Assembly (NCBI RefSeq): GCF_003289945.1
Contig: NZ_QMBP01000014.1
Location: forward strand, 62,001-126,000
From: Mesorhizobium hawassense
GTDB lineage: Bacteria > Pseudomonadota > Alphaproteobacteria > Rhizobiales > Rhizobiaceae
Direction of reading: 5' to 3'
DNA length: 64,000 nucleotides
Notes under the pieces: model-generated
Databases searched by the model: none
Seen by the model: only the letters and a program-made list of their open reading frames with translations
Told to the model about the DNA's origin: nothing
Program-made: the position numbers and the translations under genes
Part shown: piece by piece, positions 49,159 through 57,671 of the stretch
How positions within the stretch are numbered: position 1 is the stretch's first letter
Layout: every line of letters starts with the position of its first letter

Positions 49159-51261
49159 ATGCTCGACAAGCGCTCCGGCTCGCGCCTCGCCAATCTGTGG
49201 GACGATGCAAAAGCCGAAGGGATGAGCGGTCCCGAGCTCCTGGTCTATCGCTCGAACACTCTGGGTTCGGACAAGCGCGTCACCAACTACGGCGGCGGCA
49301 ACACCTCGTCCAAGGTCTGGCAGAAGGACCCGCTGACCGGCGAGGATGTCGAGGTGCTGTGGGTCAAGGGCTCGGGCGGCGACAGCGCCTCGATCAAGCT
49401 CGACGGCTTCGCCACGCTCTACATGGACAAATTGCGCGCGCTGAAGGGTCTCTATCGCGGGCTCGCGCATGAGGATGAGATGGTGGGCTATCTGCCCCAC
49501 TGCACCTTCAATCTCAATCCGCGCGCGGCCTCGATCGACACGCCGCTGCATGCCTACGTGCCCAAGGCTTGCGTCGACCACATGCATCCCGACGCCATCA
49601 TCGCCATCGCCGCCGCCAAGGACTCCAAGGCGATCACCAAGGAGATCTTCGGCGACGCCATCGGCTGGCTGCCCTGGAAGCGGCCGGGCTTCGAGCTTGG
49701 CCTGTGGCTGGAGAAGTTCTGCGTCGAAAATCCCGATGCCAAGGGCGTCGTGCTGGAAAGCCACGGCCTGTTCACCTGGGGCGACACGCCGAAGGAATGC
49801 TACGAAACCACGATCTCGGTGATCAACCAGGCGATCGAGTGGTTCGAGCGCCGGTCGGAAGGCGTGGCGATCTTCGGCGGCGAGGCGGTGCAATCGCTCG
49901 ACGCCTCCGCCCGCCGCGCCATCGCCGCCAAGCTGATGCCGAGGATCCGCGGGCTGATCTCCGAAAAAAGCCACAAGCTCGGCCATTTCGACGACCAGCC
50001 GGCGGTGCTCGAATTCGTCAATTCGAAGGATCTGCGGCCGCTGGCGGCGCTCGGCACGTCCTGCCCCGATCATTTCCTGCGCACCAAGATCAGGCCACTG
50101 GTGATCGAGTTCGATCCGAAGGGTCCGGATGTCGACGCCGTCATCGCGCGCCTCGCCGACGACATTGCCGCCTATCGGGTCGGCTACCAGGCCTATTACG
50201 ACAGCTGCAAGCATCCGGATTCGCCCGCCATCCGCGATCCGAACGCCGTCGTCTATCTGATGCCGGGCGTCGGCATGTTCACCTTCGCCGGCGACAAGGC
50301 GACGGCCCGCATCTCCGGCGAATTCTACGTCAACGCCATCAATGTCATGCGCGGCGCCTCGACGGTCTCGTCCTATGTCGGCCTGCCGGCGCAGGAAGCC
50401 TTCGACATTGAATATTGGCAGCTCGAGGAAGCCAAGCTCCAGCGGCTGCCGAAGCCCAAGGCGCTGGCCGGCCAGATCGCGCTGGTCACCGGCGGCGCCG
50501 GCGGCATAGGCCGCGCCACCGCCAACCGGCTGCTGCGCGAGGGTGCCTGCGTGGTGCTCGCCGATATCGACGAAGCGGCGCTCGCCAGCGCCAACGAGGA
50601 GCTGTCCAAAGCCTACGGCAAGGATTTCGTCCGACCTGTCGTGATCAACGTCACCTCGGAGGACCAGGTCGTCGCCGGTTTCGCCGAGTCGTCGGTCGAA
50701 TTCGGCGGCGTCGATATCCTGGTTTCGAACGCCGGCCTAGCCTCGTCGGCGCCGATCGAGGAGACGACGCTGGCGTTGTGGAACAAGAACATGGACATCC
50801 TGTCCACCGGCTATTTCCTCGTTTCGCGCGAGGCTTTCCGGCTGTTTCGCGCCCAGAAGATCGGCGGCAACGTCGTCTTCGTCGCCTCCAAGAACGGGCT
50901 TGCGGCCTCGCCCAACGCCGCCGCCTATTGCACGGCCAAGGCGGCCGAGATCCATCTCGCGCGCTGCCTGGCGCTGGAGGGCGCAGAGGCGCAGATCAGG
51001 GTCAATGTCGTCAATCCCGATGCCGTGCTGCGCGGCTCCAAGATCTGGACCGGCGAGTGGAAGGAACAGCGCGCCGCCGCTTACAAGATGTCGACCGACG
51101 ATCTCGAGGAGCATTACCGTTCGCGCTCGATGCTGAAGCGCTCGGTTTTCCCCGAAGACATCGCCGAGGCGATCTACTTCTTCGCCTCCGACATGTCGGC
51201 CAAGTCGACCGGCAACATCGTCAACGTCGACGCCGGCAACGCGCAAAGCTTTACGCGATAG
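49159..51261 (+). CDS. rhaD: Bifunctional rhamnulose-1-phosphate aldolase / short-chain alcohol dehydrogenase
   Basis: Cleaves L-rhamnulose 1-phosphate to dihydroxyacetone phosphate and lactaldehyde and oxidises the aldehyde. 700 residues from the ATG at 49159 after AAGGGAGG. The N-terminal class II aldolase domain (about 1-400) has GGGNTSSKVWQ and the zinc His pair in KACVDHMHPDAIIAI. The C-terminal SDR domain has the NAD motif ALVTGGAGGIGRATANRLLR and the catalytic Tyr/Lys in AAYCTAKAAEIHL. The ORF start at 49075 lies inside the operator and is rejected. Divergent from rhaR; rhaI follows. Confidence 0.95.
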   Translation: MLDKRSGSRLANLWDDAKAEGMSGPELLVYRSNTLGSDKRVTNYGGGNTSSKVWQKDPLTGEDVEVLWVKGSGGDSASIKLDGFATLYMDKLRALKGLYRGLAHEDEMVGYLPHCTFNLNPRAASIDTPLHAYVPKACVDHMHPDAIIAIAAAKDSKAITKEIFGDAIGWLPWKRPGFELGLWLEKFCVENPDAKGVVLESHGLFTWGDTPKECYETTISVINQAIEWFERRSEGVAIFGGEAVQSLDASARRAIAAKLMPRIRGLISEKSHKLGHFDDQPAVLEFVNSKDLRPLAALGTSCPDHFLRTKIRPLVIEFDPKGPDVDAVIARLADDIAAYRVGYQAYYDSCKHPDSPAIRDPNAVVYLMPGVGMFTFAGDKATARISGEFYVNAINVMRGASTVSSYVGLPAQEAFDIEYWQLEEAKLQRLPKPKALAGQIALVTGGAGGIGRATANRLLREGACVVLADIDEAALASANEELSKAYGKDFVRPVVINVTSEDQVVAGFAESSVEFGGVDILVSNAGLASSAPIEETTLALWNKNMDILSTGYFLVSREAFRLFRAQKIGGNVVFVASKNGLAASPNAAAYCTAKAAEIHLARCLALEGAEAQIRVNVVNPDAVLRGSKIWTGEWKEQRAAAYKMSTDDLEEHYRSRSMLKRSVFPEDIAEAIYFFASDMSAKSTGNIVNVDAGNAQSFTR

Positions 51262-51269
51262 GCGCGCGC

Positions 51270-51320
51270 TTCCTTCTCCCCGCTTCACGGGGAGAAGGTG
51301 CCCGAAGGGCGGATGAGGGG
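51270..51320 (+). repeat. Intergenic palindromic repeat, family B, copy 2
   Basis: TTCTCCCCGCTTCACGGGGAGAA hairpin followed by GGTGCCCGAAGGGCGGATGA, the same tail as at 14089-14140. It lies between rhaD and rhaI inside the operon. Confidence 0.82.
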
Positions 51321-51355
51321 CGGCGCCGGCCGAACGAGTACTGGGAGGAATTGCA

Positions 51356-52648
51356 TTGTCTGAAGTCATCATCTCGGCCGACCTCGTCGCCAGCCACAAC
51401 GCCGCCCGCAAGGCCGACCTCGAACGCGACTACGCCTCGCTCGGCGAGCGCCTCGACCGGCGCGGCATCGCCATCGACGCCATCCGCGACAAGGTGGAAA
51501 AATTCGGCGTGGCGATCCCGTCCTGGGGTGTCGGCACCGGCGGCACCCGCTTTGCCCGCTTTCCCGGCGCCGGCGAGCCGCGCGATATCTTCGACAAGAT
51601 CGAGGACTGCGCCGTCATCAGCCAGCTGACGCAGGCGACGCCGACCGTCTCGCTGCACATTCCGTGGGACAAGGCCGATCCGAACCGGCTGAAGCAGGCG
51701 GCCTCGCGCTTCGGCCTCGGCTTCGACGCCATGAACTCCAACACCTTCTCCGACGCGAAGGATCAGGAGCGCTCCTACAAGTTCGGCTCGCTCTCCCATG
51801 CCGATGCCGGCACGCGCCGTCAGGCGGTAGAGCACAATCTCGAATGCATCGAGATCGGCAAGGCGCTTGGCTCGAAGGCGCTGACGGTGTGGATCGGCGA
51901 CGGCTCGAACTTCCCTGGCCAGGTCAATTTCGCCAAGGCCTTCGAGCGCTACCTCGACGCCATGCGCGAGATCTATGCCGGCCTGCCCGACGATTGGCGG
52001 CTGTTCACCGAGCACAAGATGTACGAGCCGGCCTTCTATTCGACCGTCGTGCAGGACTGGGGCACCAACTACATCATTGCCAGGGAACTCGGCGACAAGG
52101 CCTTCTGCCTGGTCGACCTCGGCCACCATGCGCCCAACGTCAACATCGAGATGATCGTGTCGCGGCTGATCCAGTTCGGCAAGCTCGGCGGCTTCCATTT
52201 CAACGATTCCAAATATGGCGATGACGATCTCGACGCCGGCTCGATCGATCCCTACCGGCTGTTCCTCGTCTTCAACGAGTTGGTCGATGCCGAGCTTTCG
52301 AGCGCCAAGGGTTTCAACCCCGCGCATATGCTCGACCAGAGCCACAACGTCACCGATCCGATCGAAAGCCTGATGCTGTCGGCGGTCGAGGTGCAGCGTG
52401 CCTATGCGCAGGCACTGCTGGTCGACCGCAAGGCGCTGGAAGCTTTCCAGGACGGGAACGACGCGCTGATGGCGACGCAAACGCTGAAAGCCGCCTACCG
52501 CACCGATGTCGAGCCGATCCTGGCGATGGCCAGACTGCGCGCCGGCGGCGCCATTGATCCGGTCGCGGCCTATCGCGAGGCCGGCTACCGCGCCAAGGTG
52601 GCGGCGGAACGGCCGGCTGTCGCCGGCGGCGGCGGCGGCATCGTCTGA
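51356..52648 (+). CDS. rhaI: L-rhamnose isomerase (Pseudomonas-type)
   Basis: Converts L-rhamnose to L-rhamnulose. 430 residues, xylose-isomerase-like TIM barrel: GVATGGTRFARFPG-type N-terminal segment (GVGTGGTRFARFPGAGEPRD), VWIGDGSNFPGQVNFAKA, metal ligands around TEHKMYEPAFYSTVVQDWG, CLVDLGHHAPNVNIEMI and GGFHFNDSKYGDDDLDAGSI. The start is TTG at 51356 (read as Met) with GGGAGG 10-12 bp upstream. It forms rhaDI with the gene before it, across a family B repeat. Confidence 0.94.
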   Translation: MSEVIISADLVASHNAARKADLERDYASLGERLDRRGIAIDAIRDKVEKFGVAIPSWGVGTGGTRFARFPGAGEPRDIFDKIEDCAVISQLTQATPTVSLHIPWDKADPNRLKQAASRFGLGFDAMNSNTFSDAKDQERSYKFGSLSHADAGTRRQAVEHNLECIEIGKALGSKALTVWIGDGSNFPGQVNFAKAFERYLDAMREIYAGLPDDWRLFTEHKMYEPAFYSTVVQDWGTNYIIARELGDKAFCLVDLGHHAPNVNIEMIVSRLIQFGKLGGFHFNDSKYGDDDLDAGSIDPYRLFLVFNELVDAELSSAKGFNPAHMLDQSHNVTDPIESLMLSAVEVQRAYAQALLVDRKALEAFQDGNDALMATQTLKAAYRTDVEPILAMARLRAGGAIDPVAAYREAGYRAKVAAERPAVAGGGGGIV

Positions 52649-52747
52649 CAGGCAGATATCCGATTTGATCTGGTCCAGCGCCATTGGCGGTGGACAGGTC
52701 CGCCGGCAGGGTCTTTCCTAGGCGTCCCCAACGCCAGGAGCACCGCC

Positions 52748-54487
52748 ATGCCCTTGACCCGTCGGACGCTGATCGGCGTCACCCTTTCGCTCGCAATTAC
52801 CCTCACACCGTCGACCATCGTCTTCGCCGCGTCGCCCGCTCCCGCCAAGGGCGAGCACGGCATGGTGGTTACCGCTCAGCATCTTGCCACCGAAGTCGGT
52901 GTCGAGGTGCTGAAGAAAGGCGGCAACGCCGTCGATGCCGCGGTTGCCGTCGGCTATGCGCTCGCCGTCGTCTATCCCAATGCCGGCAACATTGGCGGCG
53001 GCGGTTTCATGACCGTGCGCATGAAGGACGGCCGCACGACCTTCCTCGATTTCCGCGAGCGCGCGCCGCTCGCCGCGACCAAAACCATGTATCTCGACAA
53101 GGACGGCAATCCGATGAAGGGCGCCAGCCTCGACGGTTACCTCGCCGTTGGCGTGCCGGGCTCGGTCGCCGGTTTCGAGATGGCGCGCCAAAAATACGGC
53201 ACGCAGTCGCGGCAGGATCTGATGGCGCCGGCAATTGCCTACGCCAAAGACGGCTTCGTGCTCAACCAGGGCGACGCCGCCTCTTTCGCCGGCAGCGCCG
53301 ACCGGCTGGCGAAAGATCCGGCGGCGGCTGCCATCTTCCTGAAAAAGGATGGCAAGCCTTACGGCATCGGCGAGAGGCTCGTTCAGCCGGACCTTGCTGC
53401 CTCGCTCTCAGCCATTTCCGAGAAGGGGCCGGACGCCTTCTACAAGGGCGCCATTGCCGATGAAATCGTCAAGGCGAGCGGCGCCAAGGGCGGCATCCTC
53501 GCCAAGGGCGACTTCGAGCAATATGCGGTGCGCGAGCTGAAACCCGTGACCTGCTCCTATCGCGGCTACGAAATCATCTCCTCGCCGCCGCCAAGCTCGG
53601 GCGGCGTCATCATCTGCGAAATCCTCAATGTGTTGGAAGGCTATCCGCTCGACTATCTCGGCGCCGGTTCCGCCGAGACGGTTCATGTCATGGTCGAAGC
53701 GATGCGCCATGCCTATGTCGACCGCAATTCGGCGCTCGGCGATCCCGATTTCGTCGACAATCCAGTCTCGAAACTGCTCGACAAGAACTATGCCAAGGAC
53801 ATTCGCGACAAGATCGATCCCTTCCGCGCCGGCGTCTCCAAGGACCTGATGCCGAAAGGCTTTGGCGAGTCGAAGGAGACAACGCACTATTCGATCATCG
53901 ACAATGACGGCAACGCGGTCGCCGTCACCTATACGCTGAACGGCTCCTTCGGCGCCGGCGTCGTCGCCGACGGCACCGGCATCCTGCTCAACAACGAGAT
54001 GGACGATTTCACCCAGAAACCCGGCGTGCCCAACCTCTACGGGCTGGTCCAAGGTGAGGCCAACGCCATCCAGCCGAAGAAGACGCCTTTATCCTCGATG
54101 AGTCCGACGATCGTGACGAAGGACGGCAAGCCGTTCATGGTCATCGGCAGTCCGGGCGGCTCGCGCATCATCACCATCACGCTGGAGGCGATCGTCAACG
54201 TCATCGACCACGGCATGAACATCCAGCAGGCGGTCGACGCGCCGCGCATCCACCACCAATGGCTGCCGGACACGGTCTATGTCGAACCGTTCGGGCTTTC
54301 GCCGGACACCGAGCGGCTGCTCGCCGGCATGGGCTACCACCTCAATCTGAGCGACGAGACCTGGGGGCAGGCGGCCGGCATTCTGGTCGGCGGCAAGAGC
54401 CTCAGCGAGATCGAGAAGGGCGGTGGCGCGCGCTACAACGGCGCCATAGACAGCCGCGCCGCCGCGGGCCAGGCTTTGGGGTATTAG
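52748..54487 (+). CDS. ggt: Gamma-glutamyltransferase, secreted
   Basis: Periplasmic enzyme cleaving glutathione and other gamma-glutamyl compounds; made as a proenzyme that self-cleaves. 579 residues. The N-terminus MPLTRRTLIGVTLSLAITL has a twin-arginine-like TRRTLIG followed by a hydrophobic core ending near FAASP. The NAGNIGGGGFMTV motif belongs to the large subunit. The autocleavage nucleophile is Thr378 in KETTHYSIID, followed by NGSFGAGVVADGTGILLNNE and the SSMSPTIV and GSPGGSRI motifs of the small subunit. Stand-alone transcription unit. Confidence 0.94.
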   Translation: MPLTRRTLIGVTLSLAITLTPSTIVFAASPAPAKGEHGMVVTAQHLATEVGVEVLKKGGNAVDAAVAVGYALAVVYPNAGNIGGGGFMTVRMKDGRTTFLDFRERAPLAATKTMYLDKDGNPMKGASLDGYLAVGVPGSVAGFEMARQKYGTQSRQDLMAPAIAYAKDGFVLNQGDAASFAGSADRLAKDPAAAAIFLKKDGKPYGIGERLVQPDLAASLSAISEKGPDAFYKGAIADEIVKASGAKGGILAKGDFEQYAVRELKPVTCSYRGYEIISSPPPSSGGVIICEILNVLEGYPLDYLGAGSAETVHVMVEAMRHAYVDRNSALGDPDFVDNPVSKLLDKNYAKDIRDKIDPFRAGVSKDLMPKGFGESKETTHYSIIDNDGNAVAVTYTLNGSFGAGVVADGTGILLNNEMDDFTQKPGVPNLYGLVQGEANAIQPKKTPLSSMSPTIVTKDGKPFMVIGSPGGSRIITITLEAIVNVIDHGMNIQQAVDAPRIHHQWLPDTVYVEPFGLSPDTERLLAGMGYHLNLSDETWGQAAGILVGGKSLSEIEKGGGARYNGAIDSRAAAGQALGY

Positions 54488-54610
54488 AGCAATTCCAGGA
54501 AAAGTGTGAGCGGTTGGGCTCGGCGACTTCGCCGTAGCCTCCTCCCGGAATTGCGTCATGACAAAGAGATGGAGCGGTTCGCCGTTTCCGTGAAACGGTG
54601 AAACGCTCGA
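54486..54610 (+). repeat. Intergenic repeat, family A, copy 4 (full length with insert)
   Basis: AGAGCAATTCCAGGAAAAGT, then GTGAGCGGTTGGGCTCGGCG and ACTTCGCCGTAGCC, then CCCGGAATTGCGTCATGACA and CAAAGAGATGGAGCGG, ending GTGAAACGGTGAAACGCTC. It begins on the ggt stop. It combines the distal part seen at 18529 with the insert seen at 26251. Confidence 0.85.
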
Positions 54611-54638
54611 GGCTCAGGGCCGCCCATGAATTGGTCGG

Positions 54639-54785
54639 TCATTTGACGTGGCAGTTGGGTGCCGCCTCGGGCGGGGCCACCCAACCGACCGCGGCGACAG
54701 TGTTGTCATCCCCCGGCAGCAAATGCGACCCGTCGGCGCCACGATAGCTCAGGTCATTGAAGATTAATGATAAATCGCTACAAGA
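54639..54785 (-). pseudogene. Possible remnant of a gene 3' end
   Basis: On the minus strand an open frame without an in-frame start runs to a TGA at 54639-54641, ending SYRGADGSHLLPGDDNTVAA followed by VGWVAPPEAAPNCHVK. The sequence looks protein-like, but the same DNA contains an inverted repeat (GTTGGGT 54654-54660 / ACCCAAC 54679-54685), which weakens the coding case. It fills part of the 374-bp space between ggt and the next gene; apart from the family A repeat, nothing else is recognised there. Confidence 0.22.
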
Positions 54786-54861
54786 CGAAGTAGCGGACGC
54801 TGTCCCCGTATGCCTTAATATGCCAAGGCCCCTTGGGCGGCGCTCTAGCGGCAGTCGATGA

Positions 54862-55653
54862 ATGAGTCAGAGTTTTTCTTTGGTGGTCCCTACACGTGAC
54901 GGAGCGCCGTACAGTCTGATAATTGCCGAAGAATATCGACGGCTCGGGATTGAAATTCGGTATTTCGTCGATAGCCGTTCATCGCCGCGATACGTAGATG
55001 ATGTGCTTCGCAAAGTAGACTTGGCCACCAAGCTGTCCGTCAGGTGGGGGCGGTCTTATGTCGAAGGCATTCTGCCGAAGATTGCGGCCGTTTCCCGCGC
55101 AAAGCGTATTTTCCGGTTGGACGACGATGAATTTCCCTCGCGTGCCTTGCTGACCTGGCTGCGCGATGTTGCGGCACCGGCAAATAAACCGGTGATCGCC
55201 GTTCCGCGCCGCGCCGTAGCCGTCATCGATTCCATGGCTGTTTTTGCTGCGAATGTGCCTAATCTGCCGCCGCAAGACCTTCAGTTTAGAGGGTTCCTCG
55301 TCGATTCGGTAAGATTCAGGAAGAAGATCCACACGCCGGGCTTTTCGTTCGATGAATCCGACGTCTTGTACGCGCCTTCGGAGTGCCACATCTATCATTT
55401 TGACTGGGTTGTACGAAGCCGCGAGCGGCGGGCCAGCAAACTCGAATTCTACGAGAGGATGGAGCCGGGAGCGTTCGAATTGCTGAAGTATCAGTATCTC
55501 TACGAGGACTTCGATCCGGCCCTCTATGAGTTTAGCCCTCTGGACGATTCGGACGTATCGGCCCTGACCCTTCGGCTCCATGAAGCGCCGCCCGCACTCG
55601 CCGAGGCAACTAAGGGATGGAAGCGGTTTTTCCGCAGGATCGCCTGTCGATGA
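54862..55653 (+). CDS. Possible glycosyltransferase or related protein, atypical composition
   Basis: 263 residues. The N-terminus (SFSLVVPTRDGAPYSLIIAE) and a DDD triad in RIFRLDDDEFPSR (87-89) recall GT-A folds with a DxD metal site, but no family is certain. The C-terminus is basic (GWKRFFRRIACR). Codon use differs from neighbours: ATA, AGA, GTA and TTT are frequent, and GC is visibly lower than the flanking genes, suggesting recent transfer. The ATG at 54862 is the first in frame; a clear ribosome site is not seen. It lies between a repeat-rich gap and a membrane-protein gene, with no polysaccharide genes nearby. Confidence 0.68.
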   Translation: MSQSFSLVVPTRDGAPYSLIIAEEYRRLGIEIRYFVDSRSSPRYVDDVLRKVDLATKLSVRWGRSYVEGILPKIAAVSRAKRIFRLDDDEFPSRALLTWLRDVAAPANKPVIAVPRRAVAVIDSMAVFAANVPNLPPQDLQFRGFLVDSVRFRKKIHTPGFSFDESDVLYAPSECHIYHFDWVVRSRERRASKLEFYERMEPGAFELLKYQYLYEDFDPALYEFSPLDDSDVSALTLRLHEAPPALAEATKGWKRFFRRIACR

Positions 55654-55809
55654 ACCCGTTTCACTTCGCGGCGTTTCAGCGGCCGTCGCCCGGCCTATCG
55701 GCAGACAGCAGGCCAGCCGAAAACTTCACAAACGATCAATACGAGCCCATTTTGACCGTCTGCGCCGCGAAACGGAGGAGATCATCTCCCCAACCGGCTG
55801 GATTGTTTC

Positions 55810-56157
55810 TCAGGTGACCAGCGTGATCGTCGAAGCGATCAGCATGACGGCGGCGATGGCGACGAACAACGCATAGATGCGCGGCCGGTCGAGCAGCAGC
55901 GCATTGCCCGAAATCCAGGCCGACGTGGCGCCGCCGAGCGCGAACAGGAAGCCGTTGCGATGGCCGAACGACATGGAGGCGGCCATCAGGCCGCCGATGA
56001 TCAGCGCGCCGAAAACGATGATGACGGCGACCGCGTATTTCTCGAAATCATTACCGCCGCCCATCGCCGGCCCCATCGCATTGAGATTGGGCAGGTCGTC
56101 GGGGTCGAAAGGGCTGGTCGAGCCGTATTCGTCTTGACCGAGGGATTCGCGCATCAT
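55810..56157 (-). CDS. Small multi-spanning membrane protein of unknown function
   Basis: 115 residues from the ATG at 56157 (MMRESLGQDEYGSTSPFDPD), after CGGAGAACGA. A polar N-terminal 45 residues leads to three hydrophobic segments (YAVAVIIVFGALIIGGLMAA, GFLFALGGATSAWISGNALL, IYALFVAIAAVMLIASTITL). No family recognised. The ORF from 56205 adds 16 residues without a ribosome site. The 156 bp between this gene and the low-GC gene shows nothing identifiable. Confidence 0.75.
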   Translation of the reverse strand: MMRESLGQDEYGSTSPFDPDDLPNLNAMGPAMGGGNDFEKYAVAVIIVFGALIIGGLMAASMSFGHRNGFLFALGGATSAWISGNALLLDRPRIYALFVAIAAVMLIASTITLVT

Positions 56158-56315
56158 TCGTTCTCCGCTGAGCGGCAACAAACCATCAACGCCTGCCGAG
56201 CGCAACCCGGCAATGCCGCCGCGGCGATGCGTTCGCCGCCCGGCTGATGCCCGCGTGCCACGGTTTCCCGGTCGGTCTTAACGGCATAGAGGCGTTGCGG
56301 TTCCACAGGCTTGTT

Positions 56316-57671
56316 CTATTTGGAAAAATCGCTGCGCACGATGCCGTGCCGCTGCAGCTTGTCATAGAAAGTCTTGCGCGGAATGCCGAGCGCCTGGATG
56401 GTGCGGCGCACGTCGCCGTCATTGCGACCAAGTGTCTCGCGGATGATCTCGGCCTCGTAGCGATCGAGCCGTTCCGGCAAGGGCGCGGAGGAATCGTTCC
56501 GGACTGCCGCCGGGGAAGACGCTTCGGCGATGGCTTCCAGCCCAAGCACGAAGCGCTCGGCGAAATGGGCGAGTTCGCGCACGTTGCCCGGCCAGTCATG
56601 CTCCTTGAGATGGCGCTGGACCGCGGCGGAAGTCGCAGGCACGGCGCGCCGGAAGCGGGCGGCGGCGCGTTCGGCGAAGTAGCCGAACAATAAAGGCACG
56701 TCGTCCCGCCTTTCGCGCAGCGGCGGGATCGAAAGCGTCACCACATTGAGCCGATAGTAGAGGTCCTCGCGGAAATCGCCGCGCTGGTCGGCATCGCCGA
56801 GATCGACTTTGGCAGCGGCGACGACACGCAGGTCGACAGGGCGCACCTCGTTGGTGCCGAGCGGCGTCACCTCGCGCATTTCCAAGACGCGCAGCATCTG
56901 CACCTGCGTCGCGGCCGGCATGCTCTCGATCTCGTCGAGGAACAGCGTGCCGCCGCTCGAATGCTCGATGCGGCCGACGCGCTTCTTCTGCGCGCCGGTG
57001 AATGCGCCGGCCTCATGGCCGAACAATTCGCTCTCGATGACCGTCTCCGGCAGCGTGCCGCAATTCAGCGCCACGAAATTGCCCTTGGCGCGGCGGCTCC
57101 AGCGGTGCAGCAGGCTCGCCACCACTTCCTTGCCGGAACCGGTCTCGCCGGTCACCAGCACGTCGACGTCGGTATCGGCGATCTGCCGCAGCGTGCGCCG
57201 CAGCCGCTCCATAGCCGGCGTCTGGCCGATCAGCGGCAGGCCTTCCTGCGCCTGTTCGGCGGCCTCGCGCAAGGCGCGGTTTTCCATCACCAGCCGGCGT
57301 TTTTCGGCGGCGCGGGCGACGCTCTGCGCCAGCCGCTCAGCGGCGAAAGGTTTGGTGATGAAGTCGTAGGCGCCGTCCTTGATCGCCTTGACGGCGATCG
57401 CGATATCGCCGTGCCCCGTGACCAGGATGACGGGGATATCGGGGTCGAGTTGCAAGACGCGGTCGAAAAGCTGCAGCCCGTCGATCTCCGGCATGCGGAT
57501 GTCGGACACCACGACGCCTGCGAAGTTCCGGTCGAGCGCCGCCAGCGCTTCCTTCGCCACCGCATAGGCCGACACCGCAAAGCCCGCGAGCTCCAGCGTC
57601 TGCCTCGTCGCCCTGAGCAGGTCGCTGTCGTCGTCGATCAGGATCACTGGCGCGGGATCGTCCTTGGTCAT
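56316..57671 (-). CDS. dctD: Sigma-54-dependent response regulator DctD
   Basis: Activates dctA transcription when phosphorylated by DctB. 451 residues: a receiver domain (VILIDDDSDLLRATRQTLEL, phospho-Asp in GVVVSDIRMPEIDG, Lys in DFITKPF). The AAA+ domain has Walker A GETGSGKE, the sigma-54-contact motif GAFTGAQKK and Walker B GGTLFLDEIESMP. The C-terminal Fis-type HTH is DVRRTIQALGIPRKTFYDKL. It overlaps the dctB stop by 4 bp (57668-57671), indicating co-translation. Confidence 0.95.
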   Translation of the reverse strand: MTKDDPAPVILIDDDSDLLRATRQTLELAGFAVSAYAVAKEALAALDRNFAGVVVSDIRMPEIDGLQLFDRVLQLDPDIPVILVTGHGDIAIAVKAIKDGAYDFITKPFAAERLAQSVARAAEKRRLVMENRALREAAEQAQEGLPLIGQTPAMERLRRTLRQIADTDVDVLVTGETGSGKEVVASLLHRWSRRAKGNFVALNCGTLPETVIESELFGHEAGAFTGAQKKRVGRIEHSSGGTLFLDEIESMPAATQVQMLRVLEMREVTPLGTNEVRPVDLRVVAAAKVDLGDADQRGDFREDLYYRLNVVTLSIPPLRERRDDVPLLFGYFAERAAARFRRAVPATSAAVQRHLKEHDWPGNVRELAHFAERFVLGLEAIAEASSPAAVRNDSSAPLPERLDRYEAEIIRETLGRNDGDVRRTIQALGIPRKTFYDKLQRHGIVRSDFSK

